A stretch of 61,111 nt of DNA from Bartonella rattaustraliani AUST/NH4 (GTDB lineage Bacteria; Pseudomonadota; Alphaproteobacteria; Rhizobiales; Rhizobiaceae): assembly GCF_000312565.1 (NCBI RefSeq), contig NZ_CALW02000050.1:1-61111 (forward strand). The letters run 5' to 3'. The first letter of the stretch is position 1. Each line of letters opens with the position of its first letter. This document shows, piece by piece, positions 60,390 through 61,111 of this stretch. The notes under the pieces were generated by a model that saw nothing but the letters and a program-made list of their open reading frames with translations, made no database searches and had not been told where the DNA came from. Both the position numbers and the translations under genes were made by a program.

Positions 60390-60965
60390 AGGTACGAAAG
60401 TACTTCCACCGCTCAAGACGAAGGCATGTCCGCTGCTTAAGCCTTGTTCTAGCCATATGGTTTCTTTGTTTTATGTGTTTCTTAAAATAAAGTTTTTTGC
60501 GCTTTTTAGAGTAAACACTAACACTTATAGTGGGATTACTAATGTCATATCCACTGCTCACATAACCTAGATCCATATAACTTTCCACAGTAGTAAAGTT
60601 TTCATTTCTAGAAATATAATTTGTAGAGGTGACCGAATTATATCTCGGCGGAATGTACGTTTTTGATACGCCACGATTATCAACACTAAATACTAGAGCT
60701 GTATCAGCACCTTAATATCTTTGTAAGAATTCTGTATATATTTAACGAAGGATTTTCCCAAGGTGTCTTCAAGTGCTTCTTGCTCATAAATAGACATGCC
60801 AACACCCACGATGAGCATCTTTTTCGCTTGAAAATTGTCTCTGTAGTTTAGATGAATAATCCCATTCAAACGTGAGTTTGCAAAAACAATTTCACTCAGA
60901 TATGTTGTGAAACTACAAGCCGTGAATATTAACAAACAGAGTAAAATAGAAAATTTCTTCATCAT
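60389..60965 (-). pseudogene. Decayed lipoprotein gene with frameshifts
   Basis: The start at 60965 gives MMKKFSILLCLLIFTACSF, a lipoprotein signal with TAC as the lipid Cys (Phe at -3 is slightly unusual). The frame continues NGIIHLNYRDNFQAKKMLIV and LGKSFVKYIQNSYKDIKV, and stops at 60693. One base out of frame it goes on: ADTALVFSVDNRGVSKTYIP, ENFTTVESYMDLGYVS, SNPTISVSVYSKKRKKLYFK. A third frame then offers ETIWLEQGLSSG. The layout (N-terminal predicted 'VGVG' strand, a middle variable strand part, a late 'tiW' strand) suggests an outer-membrane-type lipoprotein of about 190 residues, now broken at two points. I cannot name the family. Confidence 0.55.
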
Positions 60966-61111
60966 AAACCTTTGATTAACGTAAAGGGTTTGGCAATGTA
61001 TTTGTAATTTAAAGTCAAGAGACAATTCAAACTTTTAAACACTCTTTTTTAGATTGTTTTGATATTTTTTTAACACGTTGTGTATTTATAATATCTTATG
61101 CTTATTAATTG

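Overview
The window (about 61 kb, AT-rich, mostly intact housekeeping genes separated by decayed spacers) comes from an alphaproteobacterium of the order Rhizobiales, most likely a Bartonella species. The evidence is the gene order (purM-purN, hdaA, nuoA-N, birA-rnj-proS-lolCD, sdhE-mfd, iscS-sufBCDS), a CckA cell-cycle kinase, an invasion-associated locus B (IalB) family protein, and many broken genes and relics typical of a host-restricted genome. The genus is an inference from protein resemblance; no database search was run.

Layout. 1-1.5 kb: the tail of a flavin reductase, dksA, and a convergent FliO-like membrane protein. 1.7-4.2 kb: the hybrid histidine kinase cckA. 4.2-5.9 kb: a decayed island with a frameshifted phage-type lipoprotein gene, an unidentified relic and the 5' end of a tyrosine integrase gene. 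6-9.7 kb: purN/purM on the minus strand, then an AI-2E family permease and hdaA. 10.5-12.4 kb: four tRNA genes (Pro, Arg, Val, Asp), an NDUFS4-type complex I accessory subunit and a second integrase relic. 12.7-27.4 kb: the complete 14-gene nuo operon, closely followed by birA, RNase J, proS, lolC/E, lolD, sdhE and mfd (to 37.3 kb).

37.3-40.4 kb is lineage-specific: an exported coiled-coil protein of unknown function, a decayed possibly phasin-like gene, and the IalB-family protein. Then come rne (minus), amiC, the penicillin-binding protein mrcA and prfB. prfB carries the classical +1 programmed frameshift. A third integrase relic lies just downstream of prfB. From 49.4 kb: bcp, tyrS and an alpha/beta hydrolase (all minus), then the SUF iron-sulfur operon (iscS, sufB, sufC, sufD, sufS, sufT). 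The right end is a gene-poor stretch with a decayed lipoprotein gene.

How the genes work together: the SUF proteins supply Fe-S clusters, which complex I (NuoB, E, F, G, I) uses in quantity; SdhE flavinylates succinate dehydrogenase; LolCDE, AmiC, PBP1A and IalB belong to the envelope; RNase E, RNase J and Mfd belong to RNA turnover and transcription-coupled repair.

The observations most worth a second look are: (1) the essential-type gene rne is split by a one-base shift exactly at a run of nine A's, so full-length RNase E would need transcriptional slippage, +1 frameshifting, or a sequence correction; (2) three dispersed, truncated copies of one integrase 5' region that share the upstream leader; (3) the exported coiled-coil protein between mfd and the IalB-like gene. 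I found no CRISPR array, intact prophage, IS element or recognisable defence or toxin-antitoxin system.
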